Program-made: the position numbers and the translations under genes
Notes under the pieces: generated by a model
Databases searched by the model: none
What the model was told of the DNA's origin: nothing
What the model saw: only the letters and a program-made list of their open reading frames with translations
Shown here: positions 60,001-61,394 of the stretch, one piece after another
Numbering within the stretch: the first letter of the stretch is position 1
How the letters are laid out: each line of letters begins with the position of its first letter
NCBI GenBank assembly: GCA_028829895.1
Contig: CM054179.1
Span: forward strand, 67,534,891 to 67,598,890
Length of the DNA: 64,000 nt
DNA from: Sinotaia quadrata
Lineage: Eukaryota; Mollusca; Gastropoda; Architaenioglossa; Viviparidae
Reading direction: 5' to 3'

Positions 60001-61024
60001 CGTTCTTACACATATTGATAACTCTATGCTGGAAAAGATAGGGGGTGGATGGGGGCTTGCTAAATATAGATTAATAGACAGATTTAACTTCTCCTTTAGT
60101 AAGAAATTTTCCACCTATGGAAATATTGTGTGACAGTAAATGTTTGTTTTTAATGTTGTGGAAGAGAGAACACTTTTACAGCACCCGCATATCCACCAAG
60201 TGAGAGAGACGAGTGGTGTCTCCTGCAGAATTATTAATAACATAAGATTCTCATTACTTGTAATTAGTTATGGATGAGTAAATAATTATAATAATCATAA
60301 CCAGTAATTAGTGTGGCGTAGGTGTCACAGTTTCGCAGATTTCACCCTAACACGCATACTTCACTCAATGGCGGCAGTCGCTTCGTCTTATGAGAATAAT
60401 GACCATGTATTAAATGTAGAATAAACTGTGCAACCAGCAAACAACTGCTTGCATCATAGACGTACAGGTGTAAAAGTTCTGTCATCCCATCAAACGTCAT
60501 AGACGTACAGGTGTAAAAGTTCTGCCATTCCATACATAACGTCATAGACGTACAGGTGTAAAAGTTCTGCCATTCCATACATAACGTCATAGACGTACAG
60601 GTGTAAAAGTTCTGCCATTCCATACATAACGTCATAGACGTACAGGTGTAAAAGTTCTGCCATCCCATCAAACGTCATAGACATACAGGTGTAAAAGTTC
60701 TGCCATCCCATACATAACGTCATAGACGTACAGGTGTAAAAATTCTGCCATCCAATCAAACGTCATAGACGTACAGGTGTAGAAGTTCTGCCATCCCATT
60801 AAACGTCACGATACACAAGGCACAAAACAAATACATAACAAGGCATAACGGCACTTACTTAATCGATATAATGGTGACTAACTGCCGACCGGGTGTATTC
60901 CTGAACAGTAGTTGGATTGCTTGGGAGAGCTGGGTAGAGAGATCGTTAAATTCTTTTGTGTTCCGATCTCCCAGAGCTGGTCTGTACTCAATGTTCGTGA
61001 ATTTTAATGTCACCCGAAAAAATA
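1393..61024 (-). CDS. Perlecan-like SEA/LDLa extracellular protein, partial gene (17 internal exons)
   Basis: This entry is the span of one minus-strand gene; exons are listed separately. The joined exons give 2388 nt (796 codons) with no stop. Every junction is AG/GT and phases match: 1-2, 2-1, 1-2, 2-1, then thirteen 1-1 exons. Encoded order is a SEA domain, an unrecognised module of about 170 residues with two Cys and two N-glycosylation sequons, then thirteen LDLa domains. SEA followed by LDLa repeats is the order of perlecan domains I-II, so a basement membrane heparan sulfate proteoglycan is the best family guess. The Ig, laminin and LG domains that would prove it would lie beyond position 1. 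The first exons (signal peptide, start codon) are not seen and may lie above 61024 or outside the window. Alternative: another secreted or membrane LDLa mosaic protein. Known for LDLa: calcium-bound, disulfide-rich ligand-binding modules. Confidence 0.8.
1507..2785. other. Intron
   Basis: AT-rich intron without recognised genes. A short direct repeat is present: ATAAAGCATCTAGCTTTA at about 2550 and again at about 2641, each followed by CAGCTCTC-type sequence. Confidence 0.5.
2786..2893 (-). CDS. Exon: LDLa domain 12
   Basis: Phase 1-1, 108 nt. It reads [20 protein letters not shown] then [16 protein letters not shown]. Canonical six Cys and calcium motif. The acceptor is CACTAG and the donor TGCC|GTAGGT. 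Confidence 0.92.
3978..4214. repeat. Tandem repeat, 78-bp unit, three copies
   Basis: Units start at 3978, 4056 and 4134 with CCCATTCTACTGTCTGTAAC and end at GCCYGATTTTGAT. Copies differ by a few substitutions and one 1-bp insertion. It lies in the intron between LDLa exons 11 and 12. The rest of 2894-4720 is AT-rich with no recognised feature; 4220-4660 is a looser Gly/TGTAA-rich degenerate repeat. Confidence 0.85.
4721..4828 (-). CDS. Exon: LDLa domain 11
   Basis: Phase 1-1, 108 nt. It reads [20 protein letters not shown] then [16 protein letters not shown]. Asn replaces Asp before Cys5; otherwise canonical. The acceptor is ATGAAG and the donor TGTG|GTAGGT. Confidence 0.92.
5476..5583 (-). 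CDS. Exon: LDLa domain 10
   Basis: Phase 1-1, 108 nt. It reads [20 protein letters not shown] then [16 protein letters not shown]. Canonical Cys and calcium motif. The acceptor is CTTTAG and the donor TGTG|GTATGT. It follows the longest LDLa intron (8.4 kb), which is almost entirely minisatellites plus a solo LTR. Confidence 0.92.
5860..6320. repeat. Degenerate tandem repeat, about 55-60 bp unit
   Basis: About seven copies of a unit around GTGACTTACATATTAATCTG followed by GTATTTGTCTTATCACAG and a GTATCCCACA segment. Two adjacent copies (about 6012-6120) are nearly identical, the others diverged. Confidence 0.75.
6410..6945. repeat. Degenerate tandem repeat around TTTGCCATGACAACCATAAC
   Basis: At least twelve copies of about 30-40 bp containing CTCTTTGCCATGACAACCA and AACTAGTAGTA. 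The left part (6410-6600) is more diverged. Open frames crossing it on both strands are repeat translation. Confidence 0.75.
6960..7790. repeat. Degenerate long-unit tandem repeat, about 90-110 bp
   Basis: About eight units built from a GCAGAACTNTGGAAACAAG part, TTTCTTTCAACAGAGATCAT, AACTGAGTTTAAT, an A-rich run, and a CTTCTTTTAACTAGTGAAT part followed by TGCCAGCCA. Units vary in length and similarity. Confidence 0.65.
7795..8633. repeat. Minisatellite, about 42-bp unit, left of the solo LTR
   Basis: Repeats of AATTANTCATGTTCAGTCTG followed by CAAACTGCTAAATTCCCACC and AGA. About twenty copies, the best conserved at 8370-8620. The array is interrupted by the solo LTR (8634-10339) and continues at 10345-10515. 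Confidence 0.85.
8634..10339 (+). mobile_element. Solo LTR of a family related to the Gmr1-like element at 49187-57484
   Basis: This 1.7-kb block reads colinearly, though clearly diverged, with the 1547-bp LTR of the complete element. Shared stretches include TTATGCAACTTTAG near 8777, GTGAATTATATTGTATCTTT-like sequence, TTTGTTAATACCTCTT-type sequence near 10010, GAGCAACCAGTCTG near 10235 and CTAAGCAGGGTCT near 10300, and both end in GTAACA. It interrupts the 42-bp minisatellite exactly, flanked by ATGTT at 8629-8633 and 10340-10344, a credible 5-bp target duplication. Removing one copy restores a normal repeat unit. On that reading the left end is TC rather than TG, so it may be mutated; another possible start is TGTCAC at 8659. 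No internal coding region remains, so it is a solo LTR left by recombination. Open frames inside (9510-9916) are not genes. Confidence 0.8.
10345..10515. repeat. Minisatellite, about 42-bp unit, right of the solo LTR
   Basis: Continuation of the array that ends at 8633: CATGTTCAGTCTGCAAACTG and CTAAATTCCCACCA units, about four copies. Same orientation and unit as the left part. Confidence 0.85.
10990..11195. repeat. Tandem repeat, about 48-bp unit
   Basis: About four copies of GAAATGTTGATGCATTTTGA followed by CTGCCAAATATCC and ACTAGACCATA. It is open in several frames on both strands, which explains the short reading frames there; no gene is supported. Confidence 0.7.
11245..11610. repeat. 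Degenerate repeat around TGCAATGTTCTTCTACAACA
   Basis: About ten irregular copies of 25-45 bp containing GTGCAATNTTCTTCTACAA. Reading frames here are fortuitous. Confidence 0.6.
11700..12225. repeat. Minisatellite, about 55-60 bp unit
   Basis: About nine copies of AAGAGTATTAAATACATCAA followed by TAGATTTATTTTAAATGTCA and AGTCCACACTGATGT. Two sub-types differ in CCACACTGAT versus GTACACTGAC. Confidence 0.85.
12430..13345. repeat. Minisatellite, 36-bp unit, about 25 copies
   Basis: The unit is GTGATTTAATCAATTAGAAA followed by AATTCTGGTAGTGGGT. The left half (to about 12960) carries AATTCCTGTAAAGGGT variants; the right half is nearly homogeneous AATTCTGGTAGTGGGT. The drift suggests expansion from the right side. 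Confidence 0.92.
13346..13781. other. Intron spacer between minisatellite and duplicated exons
   Basis: AT-rich sequence with a long A run (about 13756-13770). It starts with two decayed units of the preceding array. No gene seen. Confidence 0.5.
13978..14115 (-). CDS. Exon: LDLa domain 9 (downstream member of a duplicated pair)
   Basis: Phase 1-1, 138 nt. It reads [20 protein letters not shown] then [20 protein letters not shown], ending SDESGC. Compared with domain 8 there are six base differences in five codons, all changing the amino acid (V/I, R/T, N/Y, V/N, E/G). Six Cys are retained. Confidence 0.9.
14471..14608 (-). CDS. Exon: LDLa domain 8 (upstream member of a duplicated pair)
   Basis: Phase 1-1, 138 nt. 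It reads [20 protein letters not shown] then [20 protein letters not shown], ending SDESEC. Position before Cys5 is Asn, and the residue after Cys4 is Asn instead of Asp. It lies in a 493-bp tandem duplication with the exon at 13978-14115. Both copies keep the same acceptor (TTAAAG) and donor (TGTG|GTAAGG), so both are probably spliced in. Confidence 0.9.
14765..17149. repeat. Intron with (GT)n and degenerate ATAATGACATTTTAGGTCAT repeats
   Basis: A (GT)n tract lies at 15462-15493. From about 15540 to 16160 there are many irregular copies of CATAATGACATTTTAGGTC and CATCATGATG. A C13 run followed by (CA)n is at 16989-17016. No exon or gene recognised in this stretch. Confidence 0.55.
17150..18152. 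repeat. Minisatellite, 36-bp unit, about 28 copies, with higher-order structure
   Basis: The unit is TCCTGAATTAATTCTTACTT followed by ATATAATTATTTATAG. Variant units (TTACATAATT, ATTAATAG, the 30-bp deleted unit TTCTTATATAATTATTTAGA and TTATTG) occur in the same order at about 17480-17620 and again at about 17870-18010, so blocks of many units were duplicated together. Confidence 0.93.
18190..18500. repeat. Degenerate repeat around CACAGTCAAAANCAATGTGA
   Basis: About six loose copies of about 45 bp containing AGTTCACACAGTCAAAA and CAATGTGAACAATTATGTG. No gene; reading frames at 18514-18792 are not supported. Confidence 0.55.
18865..18984 (-). CDS. Exon: LDLa domain 7
   Basis: Phase 1-1, 120 nt. 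It reads [18 protein letters not shown] then [20 protein letters not shown] ending DC. Six Cys are present. The residue before Cys5 is His instead of Asp, and the calcium motif is CSDESDE. The acceptor is TCTTTCAG and the donor TGCC|GTAAGC. Confidence 0.9.
18985..21580. other. Intron between LDLa exons 6 and 7, with (CA)n tracts
   Basis: AT-rich. Imperfect CA tracts lie at about 19886-19928 and 20975-21068. The segment TATTATTATTTTAATCTAAA plus TTCCACATGATTATCTTTCC follows both, so the tract and its 3' flank are duplicated (about 19960-20013 and 21102-21160). A small GC-rich patch lies at 21191-21225. No gene recognised. Confidence 0.6.
21581..21694 (-). CDS. Exon: LDLa domain 6
   Basis: Phase 1-1, 114 nt. 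It reads [18 protein letters not shown] then [19 protein letters not shown]. The last loop is two residues longer than in the neighbours (SDEDVERC). The acceptor is TTTACAG and the donor TGCT|GTATGT. Confidence 0.92.
21695..22744. other. Intron with long (CA)n tract
   Basis: (CA)n at 22463-22549, one of the longest pure tracts in the window. The remainder is AT-rich with no recognised gene. Confidence 0.6.
22745..23345. repeat. Minisatellite, 34-bp unit, about 17 copies
   Basis: The unit is GACAAACACTTGCCACAAGA followed by ATGGCACCAATAAT. On the minus strand the unit has no stop in any frame, which produces three overlapping open frames of more than 110 codons. These are repeat artefacts: there is no domain, and the 34-bp period scrambles the frame between copies. 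Confidence 0.9.
23346..25120. other. Intron
   Basis: AT-rich, with a weak repeat of GTATCTAACTATAAAACTTT at about 24590-24720. Nothing gene-like recognised. Confidence 0.5.
25121..25290. mobile_element. Short inverted-repeat element (MITE-like), 170 bp
   Basis: Arms of about 35 nt (25121-25155 and 25256-25290) are inverted copies sharing GGTATGAGAAAATATTAATA, with mismatches only in the outer third. The spacer is about 100 bp and not conserved in inverted form. It has no coding capacity. A decayed MITE is the likeliest explanation; a chance foldback is less likely at this length. Confidence 0.6.
25311..25450. repeat. 70-bp direct repeat, two copies
   Basis: Copies start at 25311 and 25381 with AATTATARATATACAAAAAT and end in AAAATAACAAAAACA. 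They are almost identical, so the duplication is recent. Confidence 0.85.
25606..25716 (-). CDS. Exon: LDLa domain 5
   Basis: Phase 1-1, 111 nt. It reads [20 protein letters not shown] then [17 protein letters not shown]. Six Cys are present; the calcium motif has Thr instead of Ser (DRTDE). The acceptor is GCATCAG and the donor TGTC|GTAAGT. Confidence 0.92.
25980..26880. repeat. Minisatellite, about 58-bp unit, about 15 copies
   Basis: The unit is AGTAAGGGGACTGAATGCTT followed by CTACTCACAGTAACTAACTG and CAATTGTAAGCAGTGYRTG. Copies vary by a few bases; both ends are decayed. Confidence 0.9.
26881..28726. other. Intron between LDLa exons 4 and 5
   Basis: Strongly AT-rich. A G11 run lies at 28349-28359. 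No exon, RNA gene or repeat of note recognised. Confidence 0.5.
28727..28874. repeat. 37-bp tandem repeat made of an exon end plus its splice donor
   Basis: Four units (about 28727, 28764, 28801, 28838) each contain ACTGAAACTCATCATCTCCT. The highest-coordinate unit is the true end of LDLa exon 4 (minus strand GATGATGAGTTTCAGTGTA then GTAAGTG). The next unit repeats the donor exactly as TGTA|GTAAGTG, the third has TGTA|GTAGGTG, the fourth has lost it. Reading through the true donor meets a stop within about 30 nt. Confidence 0.85.
28840..28950 (-). CDS. Exon: LDLa domain 4 with altered calcium motif
   Basis: Phase 1-1, 111 nt. It reads [20 protein letters not shown] then [17 protein letters not shown]. 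All six Cys are present, but the usual D-C-x-D-x-S-D-E is here DCPGGDDE: one acidic position is Gly and the Ser is Asp. Calcium binding may differ. The last 30 or so bases of the exon with their donor (TGTA|GTAAGT) are repeated downstream (see 28727-28874). Confidence 0.88.
29030..29610. repeat. Tandem repeat, about 90-bp unit
   Basis: Best copies lie at about 29330-29530: AGATGGAAAATTGTTTTATG, TCACCAATAATGTGGCACTC and AAAGTCAGTAAACCAAGCAA. Decayed copies continue on both sides, down to just above LDLa exon 4. Open frames here are repeat translation. Confidence 0.75.
29611..30193. other. Intron
   Basis: AT-rich with loose repetition of ACATTATTAA-type words. No gene recognised. Confidence 0.45.
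30194..30313 (-). CDS. Exon: LDLa domain 3
   Basis: Phase 1-1, 120 nt. It reads [20 protein letters not shown] then [20 protein letters not shown]. Canonical six Cys and the calcium motif DCGDGSDE are present. The acceptor is TTGACAG and the donor CCAT|GTAAGT. Confidence 0.92.
30314..31887. other. Intron between LDLa exons 2 and 3
   Basis: The segment 30420-30660 is less AT-rich than its surroundings and could be a decayed dispersed repeat, but no terminal structure was found. A C9 run is at about 30634. The rest is AT-rich without recognised features. Confidence 0.45.
31888..32028 (-). CDS. Exon: LDLa domain 2
   Basis: Phase 1-1, 141 nt. It starts with a Thr/Glu/Pro linker ([10 protein letters not shown]), then [20 protein letters not shown], then [16 protein letters not shown]. 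Six Cys and DCPDGSDE are intact. The loop between Cys2 and Cys3 carries one extra residue compared with the neighbours. The donor is TGTG|GTGAGT. The long hairpin at 32121-32312 begins less than 100 bp upstream of the acceptor. Confidence 0.92.
32121..32312. mobile_element. Near-perfect 192-bp hairpin (MITE-like inverted repeat)
   Basis: Arms 32121-32208 and 32225-32312 are 88 nt each, and I found a single mismatch (CCAATATTTG against CCAGTATTTG). The loop is 16 nt and contains AATTTTATAATG. No target duplication is clear because (AT)n follows. It is transcribed with the gene as intron RNA and would form a long double-stranded stem. The near-perfection implies a recent event. Confidence 0.85.
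32359..32414. repeat. Second perfect hairpin with the same loop word
   Basis: Arms 32359-32380 and 32393-32414 (22 nt, perfect) flank a 12-nt loop, AATTTTATAATG. This word is also the core of the loop of the larger hairpin at 32121-32312. The two are separated by an (AT)n palindrome at about 32316-32350. Confidence 0.8.
33217..33655. repeat. Minisatellite, 46-bp unit, about nine copies
   Basis: The unit is CACTTTGTATCGTATTAGCT followed by TCTAGTAATCATATTAATAG and TGAAGT. Copies are almost identical (CGTATT and CTTATT variants only), so this is a young array. Confidence 0.93.
33950..34090. repeat. Tandem repeat, about 37-bp unit, three to four copies
   Basis: The unit is TATTTTATTCTAACCATAAT followed by AAATGAAAATTAAGTTA. 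The last copy has diverged. Confidence 0.8.
34357..34482 (-). CDS. Exon: LDLa domain 1
   Basis: A phase 1-1 exon of 126 nt. After a short Pro-rich linker (VLPPPPT) it reads [20 protein letters not shown] and then [15 protein letters not shown]. All six Cys and the acidic Ca2+ motif DCSDNSDE are present. The acceptor is TTTTCACAG and the donor TGTG|GTATGT. Confidence 0.92.
34483..35815. other. Intron
   Basis: No gene supported. Short duplicates of GTTCTCTGTAGNCTNGAACA with AGTACCAGATGAC occur at about 35170 and 35213. The minus-strand open frame at 35502-35804 (100 codons) has no recognisable domain, coding bias or splice context, so I do not call it. Confidence 0.5.
35816..36690. repeat. Highly degenerate repeat, TATGGTATTTTGAGCCATTG type
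   Basis: About twenty loose copies of 35-50 bp combining ATATGATGGTGTNNTATT, TTTTGAGCCATTGCTG and ATATCTTGTAATATGA. An old array. Reading frames inside are artefacts. Confidence 0.55.
37512..37672. repeat. 46-bp tandem repeat, about three copies
   Basis: The unit is AATAGCATTAACTAATATAC followed by AATTAATTTTCACATGTTTA and AAAGAC. It sits just below the exon at 37734-38029. Confidence 0.9.
37734..38029 (-). CDS. Exon: unrecognised extracellular module, second part
   Basis: Phase 2 in (CACAG acceptor), phase 1 out (GGTGAAG|GTAATT), 296 nt, the largest exon seen. It reads [34 protein letters not shown], then a Tyr-rich stretch [20 protein letters not shown], and ends [11 protein letters not shown]. 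There is no Cys. The run of strand-like segments ([27 protein letters not shown]) looks like a beta-sandwich or jelly-roll, which is inference only. An SGD tripeptide is present but lies in a probable strand, so I do not call it a glycosaminoglycan site. Confidence 0.8.
38062..38340. repeat. Degenerate repeat around TGACAAACTGCCCTGGATTA
   Basis: Two clean copies (about 38066-38150) of CTGTGACAAACTGCCCTGGA with TTACCCATTAAT, then looser copies. The outermost copy overlaps the region just upstream of the 38029 acceptor, where TTCTGTGACAAATTGAC is seen. Confidence 0.65.
38950..39140. repeat. 38-bp tandem repeat, about four to five copies
   Basis: The unit is GTTAATAGATTTAATTTCAA followed by TCACTGTCCTCATTCTGA. 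It lies about 40 bp downstream (in gene sense) of the 39178 donor. A G14 run is at 38453-38466 in the same intron. Confidence 0.88.
39178..39394 (-). CDS. Exon: unrecognised extracellular module, first part
   Basis: Phase 1 in (TGTAG acceptor), phase 2 out (AACAG|GTAACA), 217 nt. It begins [20 protein letters not shown] and continues through [20 protein letters not shown] to IEFQLVNR. The visible features are two Cys residues (ACPE and KCAG), the sequon NGT, and alternating hydrophobic and polar residues that suggest beta strands. The sequon NRT is created across the junction with the next exon. I do not recognise the family. Its position between SEA and the LDLa array is fixed by the phases. 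Confidence 0.8.
39395..42640. repeat. Intron with five long (CA/GT)n tracts
   Basis: (GT)n at 40424-40449, 40706-40758 and 41183-41219; (CA)n at 41441-41492 and 41941-42023. The segment CAAATTAAAACTACTAGAAC with TGAAG, ATTCTTTTT is duplicated at about 40849 and 40917. No gene supported. Confidence 0.8.
42641..43735. repeat. Degenerate repeat (GATCATCTCAAAGACA) and AT-rich intron
   Basis: From about 42650 to 43080 there are loose 30-45 bp copies of TATGATCATCTCAAAGACA. The stretch 43090-43735 is AT-rich with nothing recognised. Confidence 0.5.
43736..44480. repeat. Minisatellite, about 65-70 bp unit (GATGGAATAAAAACAAGATA)
   Basis: About ten copies of CATCAAACTCATAAAGTGAA, GATCAAACAACAGAATACTG and TCTCATAAGAACAGATGGAA, tight at 43740-44000 and loosening to the right. 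Minus-strand open frames at 43759-44244 are repeat translation (FIPSVLM repeats). Confidence 0.82.
44480..44690. repeat. Tandem repeat, about 56-60 bp unit, four copies
   Basis: The unit is GGTGATACTGCTATTAATAA followed by TGGAACCTAGTGCCAAGTAA and ATGTTAAAAA. It ends about 200 bp left of the hAT-type element. Confidence 0.88.
44889..45827. mobile_element. Non-autonomous hAT-type DNA transposon, 939 bp
   Basis: The left end is CAGGGGTTGGCAAACTTTTC; the right end, reversed, is CAAGGGTTGGCAAAGTCCAG. The terminal inverted repeat is at least 14 bp with one mismatch. Flanks are AACTAAAA (44881-44888) and AACTAAAG (45828-45835), an 8-bp target duplication with one difference. CAGGG ends and an 8-bp duplication are hAT hallmarks. 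No transposase is encoded: the longest open frame inside (45324-45545, minus) has no recognisable domain. It is moderately old, judging by the mismatches. It lies in the intron between the SEA and unknown-module exons. Confidence 0.85.
45836..46374. other. Intron
   Basis: AT-rich with A runs; no features recognised. Confidence 0.5.
46375..46825. repeat. Minisatellite, 34-bp unit, resembling the adjacent exon end and splice donor
   Basis: The plus-strand unit is GTAAAGTACAGGCTTACCAT followed by TTAAAGTTGTTAAT. The true SEA exon end beside it reads GAGCTTACCATATAAGTTTC then TGAATGTAAAT, closely similar over about 28 bases. In gene sense most units therefore contain ATGGTAAGC, a good donor. About ten copies, the leftmost strongly decayed. 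The real donor is at 46840/46839. Confidence 0.85.
46840..46991 (-). CDS. Exon: SEA domain, C-terminal half with GSVIV cleavage-type motif
   Basis: The exon enters in phase 2 (CTAG acceptor) and exits in phase 1 at TATG|GTAAGC. With the previous exon it reads [20 protein letters not shown] and ends [12 protein letters not shown] corresponds to the G|SVVV autoproteolysis motif of cleavable SEA domains, so the intron falls two residues before the scissile Gly-Ser bond. Whether this SEA is cleaved cannot be told from sequence. The donor is followed at once by a minisatellite that resembles the exon end itself (see repeat at 46375-46825). Confidence 0.85.
46992..48330. other. Non-repetitive intron segment with higher CG content
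   Basis: Between about 47320 and 48130 the sequence is less AT-rich, contains CG dinucleotides and lacks tandem repeats, unlike its surroundings. I found no reading frame, terminal repeat or RNA gene. It may be a decayed mobile element or a regulatory region of the host gene; neither is shown. Confidence 0.45.
48335..48465. repeat. Minisatellite arm A (CACTAAGAACACCACNTGC)
   Basis: About six copies of a unit of about 22-25 bp, GTGCCCACTTAGAACA / GTGCTCACTAAGAACACCAC. It is the reverse complement of the motif in arm B (48745-49135). Confidence 0.8.
48745..49135. repeat. Minisatellite arm B (inverted relative to arm A)
   Basis: Repeats of TGTTCTAAGTGGGCATGGGG, plus a well-conserved 38-44 bp sub-unit GAGTTCTAGATAAACATTCA with GTGTTTAGTGGGCATGGG, about six copies. 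The motif TGTTCTAAGTGGGCAC is the reverse complement of arm A. The LTR element starts about 50 bp to the right. Confidence 0.82.
49187..50733 (+). repeat. 5' LTR, 1547 bp
   Basis: Starts TGTCAC and ends AACA, so TG...CA ends. The same sequence is found at 55938-57484; I saw no difference on reading. CTATATATG at 49401-49409 is the likely TATA box, and an AATAAA is at 50712-50717 close to the right end. LTRs of this size are long for gypsy elements. Confidence 0.95.
49401..49410 (+). promoter_or_regulatory. Probable TATA box in the 5' LTR
   Basis: CTATATATGT about 215 bp into the LTR, followed within 30-40 bp by a pyrimidine-rich CTCCCTCACTTC where transcription could start. The position fits a U3/R border, but the start is not proven. 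Confidence 0.5.
50738..50751 (+). promoter_or_regulatory. Candidate primer binding site
   Basis: TGGGTCGTCGCGGG begins four bases after the 5' LTR. TGG complements the CCA end of a tRNA, and the position is right for minus-strand priming. I could not match the rest to a specific tRNA. Confidence 0.55.
51353..55714 (+). CDS. Gag-Pol polyprotein, order Gag-PR-INT-RT-RNaseH
   Basis: A single frame of 1453 residues. Residues 25-117: charged Glu/Ala/Lys-rich coiled coil with repeated AKRIAADTE. 143-320: capsid-like Gag, with a SCAN-like stretch at about 225-310 ([20 protein letters not shown] and following). 367-380: zinc knuckle [14 protein letters not shown]. 418-420: protease DTG. 605-645: integrase HHCC zinc finger (H605, H612, C642, C645). 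Integrase catalytic residues D675, D735, E771 with 35 residues between the last two; GPF at 912-914. Reverse transcriptase: D1126 and FMDD at 1188-1191. RNase H: D1339, D1405 and a C-terminal Asp near 1448. The chosen ATG follows 619 nt of leader. No frameshift or stop separates Gag from Pol, so the Gag:Pol ratio must be set otherwise. All catalytic residues looked for are present. Confidence 0.95.
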   Translation: MDLEQIENLKKKGSLIGYQGDELTSYIKTELEKAEKAEKERQEIEREERLANREAKKLEADRLAEAKKLEAETEAKRIAANADTEAKRIAADTEAKRIAADAEIKRLEWEVKKLEVTNPNRDRRSSGDSHSSDGNNHSRIENIIPKINMVPFDENKDQIDAYLKTFEKLARATNIPAEHWAINLSGLLQGSAKNEFNKLSDSESDNYDTVKAALLKRYKLTADTYRRKFKQATKASSETHAQYIRRVADLFQRWIDLAETPQTYAGLRDEMVKDHILGSYKSDLLIHLAIREKSTLEEIGNAADRFDDAHSQFSNAHANNKSRPNEPQTRKDKKNDGKAPNERDDKTSKPDTKNKSDKQKDKKNLACYTCGDSGHFSRTCPEKKTAKVYAVESHTPKTEKSNRTPVQANGHDTIALLDTGCELDAIVNASLVNRTDYTGETISVTFANGEQDILPVAEVSIVSDFVEGTVKAAVMENSPHDVILGCKYVLPCKKQTSTEPPLVNAVTRAASSKDKSVTAPMSAAPAVDKATVSEIKILQAEDETLDKLRRQAVLVSDVNTDDSNKKACIILKKGLLYRYSKVGDEFRKQLVVPQTKRNDVLRLGHESLFGAHMGVQKTTSRITSEFYWPDITADIRRFVLSCDTCQRTQSKNSIRPAPLGEPELISEPYKRVALDLIGPIIPTSTRGNRYVLTTIDYATRFADAVPLKNIDTETVAEALFGLWSRVGIPTEILTDQGSQFIGNVMKEVNRLLSIKHLTCTPYHPQANGLIEKYNGTLKTALKKLATDKPKDWDRYIPALLFAYREVPQSSTGFSPFELLYGRTVRGPMMILKALWTDEKTDDEVKTTYTYVTDLRNRLETIGKIARENLTIAQSRQAEYYNKHTKPREFEVNDKVLLLLPEAHNKLQMKWKGPFVVTAKLGGLNYKVQTGKREKIFHVNLLKKYISREDQTTQADFVVATIVTEDEGDTDCVTGTLPNCPLQTDETVKDVRVNEALTERQKKEVNELLNEFSSTLTDKPGLTDLIEFSLKLTDNKPIRLKPYPLPHAKIDDVRREIKTMLDLGVIEKTDSAYGSPIVLIKKRDNSFRFCVDYRKLNQVTEFCAEPLPDPDLIFTKLANAHYYTKIDLSRGFWQIKVKDTDRHILAFTTPVGNYTWKVMPFGVSNAPSIFSKMMRSLLEPLYGRGVENFMDDLILGTQTWEEHLTLLRDVLARLKQANLTARPTKCEIAQFSLDFLGHKLSHGTMSPSEAKIAQLKDTSQPLTKTQVRSFLGLANYYRKFVPDFSAIACPLTDLTRKNMPTKVVWTDACQNAFDTLKSRLTSDLVVKLPDLTKPFLLRTDASNTGLGAVLLQEHNDTKHPVAYASRKLTTTEQKYSTSEKECLAIVWAIKKFENYLYGKTFVIECDHQPLAFLGQAQFTNSRLMRWSLFLTQYDANIHYIKGSLNVGTDYMSRA
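55715..55924 (+). other. Short 3' untranslated part of the element
   Basis: Sequence between the Gag-Pol stop and the polypurine tract. A short open frame (55800-56045) runs into the LTR and has no recognisable domain. There is no sign of an envelope gene. Confidence 0.6.
55925..55937 (+). promoter_or_regulatory. Polypurine tract
   Basis: AAAAGCAAGGGGG directly abuts the TG of the 3' LTR, the expected place for plus-strand priming. One pyrimidine interrupts it. Confidence 0.85.
55938..57484 (+). repeat. 3' LTR, 1547 bp
   Basis: Same length and, as far as I could read, same sequence as the 5' LTR. The polyadenylation signal candidate AATAAA is at 57463-57468. Followed by the ATGCT target duplication. 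Confidence 0.95.
57715..58085. repeat. Minisatellite, 61-bp unit, six copies
   Basis: The unit is ACTGTTCGAGGTGGACGCTT followed by GCCAAGAACATAATGTTTGA and GTGAATGTATGTCAAAAACA. Copies are nearly identical. Decayed units extend left to about 57520 (GTCTGAAGTGGATACTAAGA). Reading frames at 57526-57898 are repeat artefacts. Confidence 0.92.
58086..59110. other. Intron
   Basis: AT-rich; short (TA)n and CA tracts at about 58380-58410 and 58914-58926. No gene recognised. Confidence 0.5.
59110..59565. repeat. Degenerate short tandem repeat GATTACTGATTCTGAAGGTT
   Basis: About twenty units of 15-35 bp mixing TACTGATTCTGAAG and TTAATGATTGTGAGGA. Stop codons (TGA, TAA) are in every frame, so it is non-coding. 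Confidence 0.8.
59566..60450. other. Intron
   Basis: AT-rich, no recognised feature. Confidence 0.45.
60453..60815. repeat. Minisatellite, 41/45-bp units, eight copies
   Basis: The unit is CGTCATAGACGTACAGGTGT followed by AAAAGTTCTGCCATTCCATA and CATAA; a shorter variant ends CCATCCCATCAAA. Because 45 is a multiple of three the minus strand stays open ([10 protein letters not shown] repeats). There is no splice-phase link to the SEA exon at 60859, so I treat it as intronic; it begins about 40 bp after that exon's donor. Confidence 0.9.
60859..61024 (-). CDS. Exon: SEA domain, N-terminal half
   Basis: This is the first exon recognised in transcription order. It enters in phase 1 after a long polypyrimidine tract and CAG, and leaves in phase 2 at AA|GTAAGT. 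It reads [15 protein letters not shown], then [20 protein letters not shown], then [20 protein letters not shown], the typical first strand and helix of a SEA domain. The domain is completed by the exon at 46840-46991 after a 13.9-kb intron that carries the LTR retrotransposon. An apparent Met start and hydrophobic leader just upstream in the same frame is translated polypyrimidine tract, not a signal peptide. Confidence 0.85.
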
Positions 61025-61390
61025 CTGAAAGAGAAAAAAAGAAAATCAAAATCAAAGCATTAACACAATGAATTATAAATTATTATTGAAAGAAAATAGC
61101 GAACAGGTATTGGTTAATTGGGATGTGTGTATTGATGTGTATGGACGGATAGCTAGACAGAAAGACATTTACATATAATCCACATATTTCCTTTTTACTT
61201 TTAGCGAATATAATTAATATTTGACATTTGTTAAATAATTTTAAAGTTTATTTTAAGCAACAAAAGTGGTGGGGAGATAATTGGTTAGCGTTCTAGTAAG
61301 CAGAAGGAATCCTGTTTGAAAATAATTCAAAATAAAGCATTTTCCTATTTTAGACTCATCTGGAAGGCTTATTTTCTACTTTTCTATTCA
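61025..61390. other. Upstream intron of the SEA exon
   Basis: Polypyrimidine tract (minus strand) next to the exon, then AT-rich sequence. No upstream exon identified. Confidence 0.5.
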
Positions 61391-61394
61391 CTTG

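Noticed and set aside
60342..60759. Minus-strand open frames with [10 protein letters not shown] repeats
   Set aside because: They are the translation of a 45-bp minisatellite downstream of a real splice donor, with no acceptor or phase link.
61022..61055. Apparent start codon and hydrophobic signal peptide directly before the SEA exon
   Set aside because: It is the in-frame translation of a polypyrimidine tract ending in a strong CAG acceptor; the exon enters in phase 1 like the other junctions.
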